NCBI GenBank assembly: GCA_905221605.1
Contig: CAJNDS010000265.1
Location: 1 to 64,000, forward strand
Source of the DNA: Symbiodinium natans
Lineage: Eukaryota > Sar > Dinophyceae > Suessiales > Symbiodiniaceae
Reading direction: 5' to 3'
DNA length: 64,000 bases
Shown: one piece after another, positions 62,308 through 64,000 of the stretch
Numbering within the stretch: position 1 is the stretch's first letter
Layout: each line of letters begins with the position of its first letter
Notes under the pieces: model-generated
Told to the model about the DNA's origin: nothing
Databases searched by the model: none
What the model saw: only the letters and a program-made list of their open reading frames with translations
Program-made: the position numbers and the translations under genes

Positions 62308-64000
62308 CCCACTTTAAGTCGGCTCACGGCACCATGAAACTGCCTCTCATTCCTCAATGATGTCCGGATCATGATGATGCGCCTCACCGGAGTTGCGGAA
62401 AAACCTTCGCGAAGTGCCGTCGGGCACGCGTCAGACAGGAATCGGAATCGTGAATCGGTATTAGTTATTTGGGCACATTGCAGCTCTCCGGTATTCGATG
62501 AGTCGGTTGGTCCATTTTTGGTTGGCCAGGTTCCTCGACGATGTCTGAAATCCGTGGCAACTGAAAGCGCCCTCTCTCGCAATGGCTCAGGACTCGCCAT
62601 CTGAGATTCCCTCGTTGTTCATTCGTGGTCCGCGTATCTCGTGGGTGGCCTTGACCAAAGATTGGCCCGTCTCATTGCGACAGAATGGGCTCGCAAATGG
62701 CTCATTTTGTCGAAGTTGTGCGAAGGTTCTTTATCTTGGCGCCTGAAGGACCAAGATTTTCCGTCACGTATTGCGCATCTCACATTGCAGCGATTCGGCT
62801 AGAGGCATTCTGCCGTGATTATATAACTCGACGTCCTTCCAAGATTTGAGAGATATCGTCATGAATACCGACTGATATATGTTCTTTGATATGATGTTCG
62901 TGATCTCTGTTTTCCAAGACTTTCGCATACACACTCCCAGTTAAAACTCCATTCGTTCATCAAAAAAACCGATGCACGATGCAACGGGCGCAAGAACGCA
63001 AGCAAGCCCACCATCGCCCCCGAACTACCCGAAGCATGGGATGTCTAGCCATGCAGCCTGCAGGTTTCATGCCAGCTTTGACCCTGATCACCAGCACAAG
63101 CTGCTCGAAATAAGCACTTGCATTCCCTTCAAAACTTGGCAATGAACATCAAAGACTGCAGTAACATATGGTTTCAAGGTTGACAATAATCGAGTGGAAA
63201 GGAACCAAAAGTCCTACAACAAGAGCCTACACAAGTACCGACATATATATCCCCCATGTAAGCCCTATGTTGTTAACATACACCTACCCGAAACGCCATT
63301 TCTCGATCAACACATATTCTAGTAACATGCAATATTCAAATTTACCCCTACCCACCAAAACTACCTTGCTTCATCACAAAACCCATTTCATTTGGGCTCA
63401 ATCTTCGCAGACGCTACGGAAGAATACCCTACACTGAACCAGAAAGGCCAGTTCATATGGGCATTTCCCAAAATAGGGGGGGGCACGCCTTTAATACTCC
63501 AAATAGTAGAGCAGAATCCCTTAGAGGGACCTTCGAAAAGGGTGCAATTTTTTGGCTCCTCGAGCACATGGATTGGCCGCCGCTCTCAGCAGAGCGCCTG
63601 AGACGCACTGAGGACCTCAGAGCTCCAGAGACGCACCAGAGGGCCTAGCAGGGTTTAGGGTTTAGGGTCTAAGGTTTCGGCGTGGTTTAGTGGTTTAGTG
63701 CTTTTGTGGTCTTCTGCTCTAAAGTATGCAAGATGGAGCGCAGCGCATACCGGGACCTCCCCTTCAAGCTCGCTACGAGCTCATCAACAAACCACAAAAC
63801 CGGCATCGTCTCACCCTATCACGGCCACTTCTCTAAAATGTGCTCCCTTCTGGGGTCACGATTACAAGGCGGTCCGTAATGTACCATAATTTGAGAACTC
63901 ACCACATAACCTTTACAAGAAGACTCTTTGACCACGGCGGCAGATTGACTCTTGCGCTTTCGCTTGCTCTTACACATTTATCCCAAAGTGCATCAAACTG
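62308..64000. other. Unassigned right end
   Basis: Short frames without recognisable domains. A three-unit TTTAGGG tract lies near 63653. No gene called. Confidence 0.4.

Noticed and set aside
1-64000. Dinoflagellate spliced-leader relics (TTTTGGCTCAAG type)
   Set aside because: I scanned for the core and found only a partial TTTTGGCTCA near 37507 inside a 22-bp repeat region, not convincing.

Overview
This is eukaryotic, repeat-dominated nuclear DNA, most likely from a dinoflagellate or a close relative (inference, about 70% sure). Directly visible support: many interstitial TTTAGGG/CCCTAAA tracts in both orientations, a giant Ty1/copia element with a methyltransferase-like domain, several LINE families, and short introns that share sequence with each other. 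From memory, the DEATPGN transposase-like proteins and the HSW/TIR-like membrane protein belong to families common in dinoflagellate protein sets. There are no bacterial operons, rRNAs or CRISPR arrays, and I recognised no tRNA.

Layout. 1-15.8 kb is AT-rich repeat territory. It holds four copies of a dispersed unit ending in GATGCAC heptamer arrays, a decayed LTR-type element (1.87-5.64 kb) with a LINE fragment inside, and a recent 2.3-2.5 kb tandem segmental duplication (three copies), each copy carrying a 34/43-bp minisatellite. 15.8-28.5 kb is gene-poor, with telomere-like tracts and diverged duplicated blocks. 28.5-36.7 kb is an intact-looking copia element: two apparently identical 197-bp LTRs, a CGGGG target duplication and one 2557-codon polyprotein combining gag, protease, a SAM-methyltransferase-like domain, integrase, RT, RNase H and an unusual C-terminal extension (membrane segment, IDIDVQTE repeats, Cys/His cluster).

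37.9-50.2 kb is a compact plus-strand gene cluster ending in a transposase-like gene. A palindromic motif, GAGCGC-N1-4-GCGCT, recurs about 20 times there and almost nowhere else. AACTTAGC-rich inverted repeats lie near both edges. I propose this is one roughly 12-kb DNA transposon with many cargo ORFs.

50.5-53.7 kb (minus strand) is a host-type multi-exon gene for a TIR/HSW-like polytopic membrane protein. Two of its introns are homologous to each other (introner-like), and one coding exon is interrupted by a 1,021-bp 5'-truncated LINE carrying RNase H, with a perfect 15-bp target-site duplication.

54.6-60.4 kb holds broken LINEs (RT, zinc-finger and endonuclease-like pieces, minus strand), invaded or flanked by four blocks of a 52/53-bp satellite. 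60.4-64 kb is microsatellite, degenerate repeats, a telomere-like array and unassigned sequence. Apart from the HSW gene nearly everything is mobile or repetitive, so the window records successive insertions and local amplifications.
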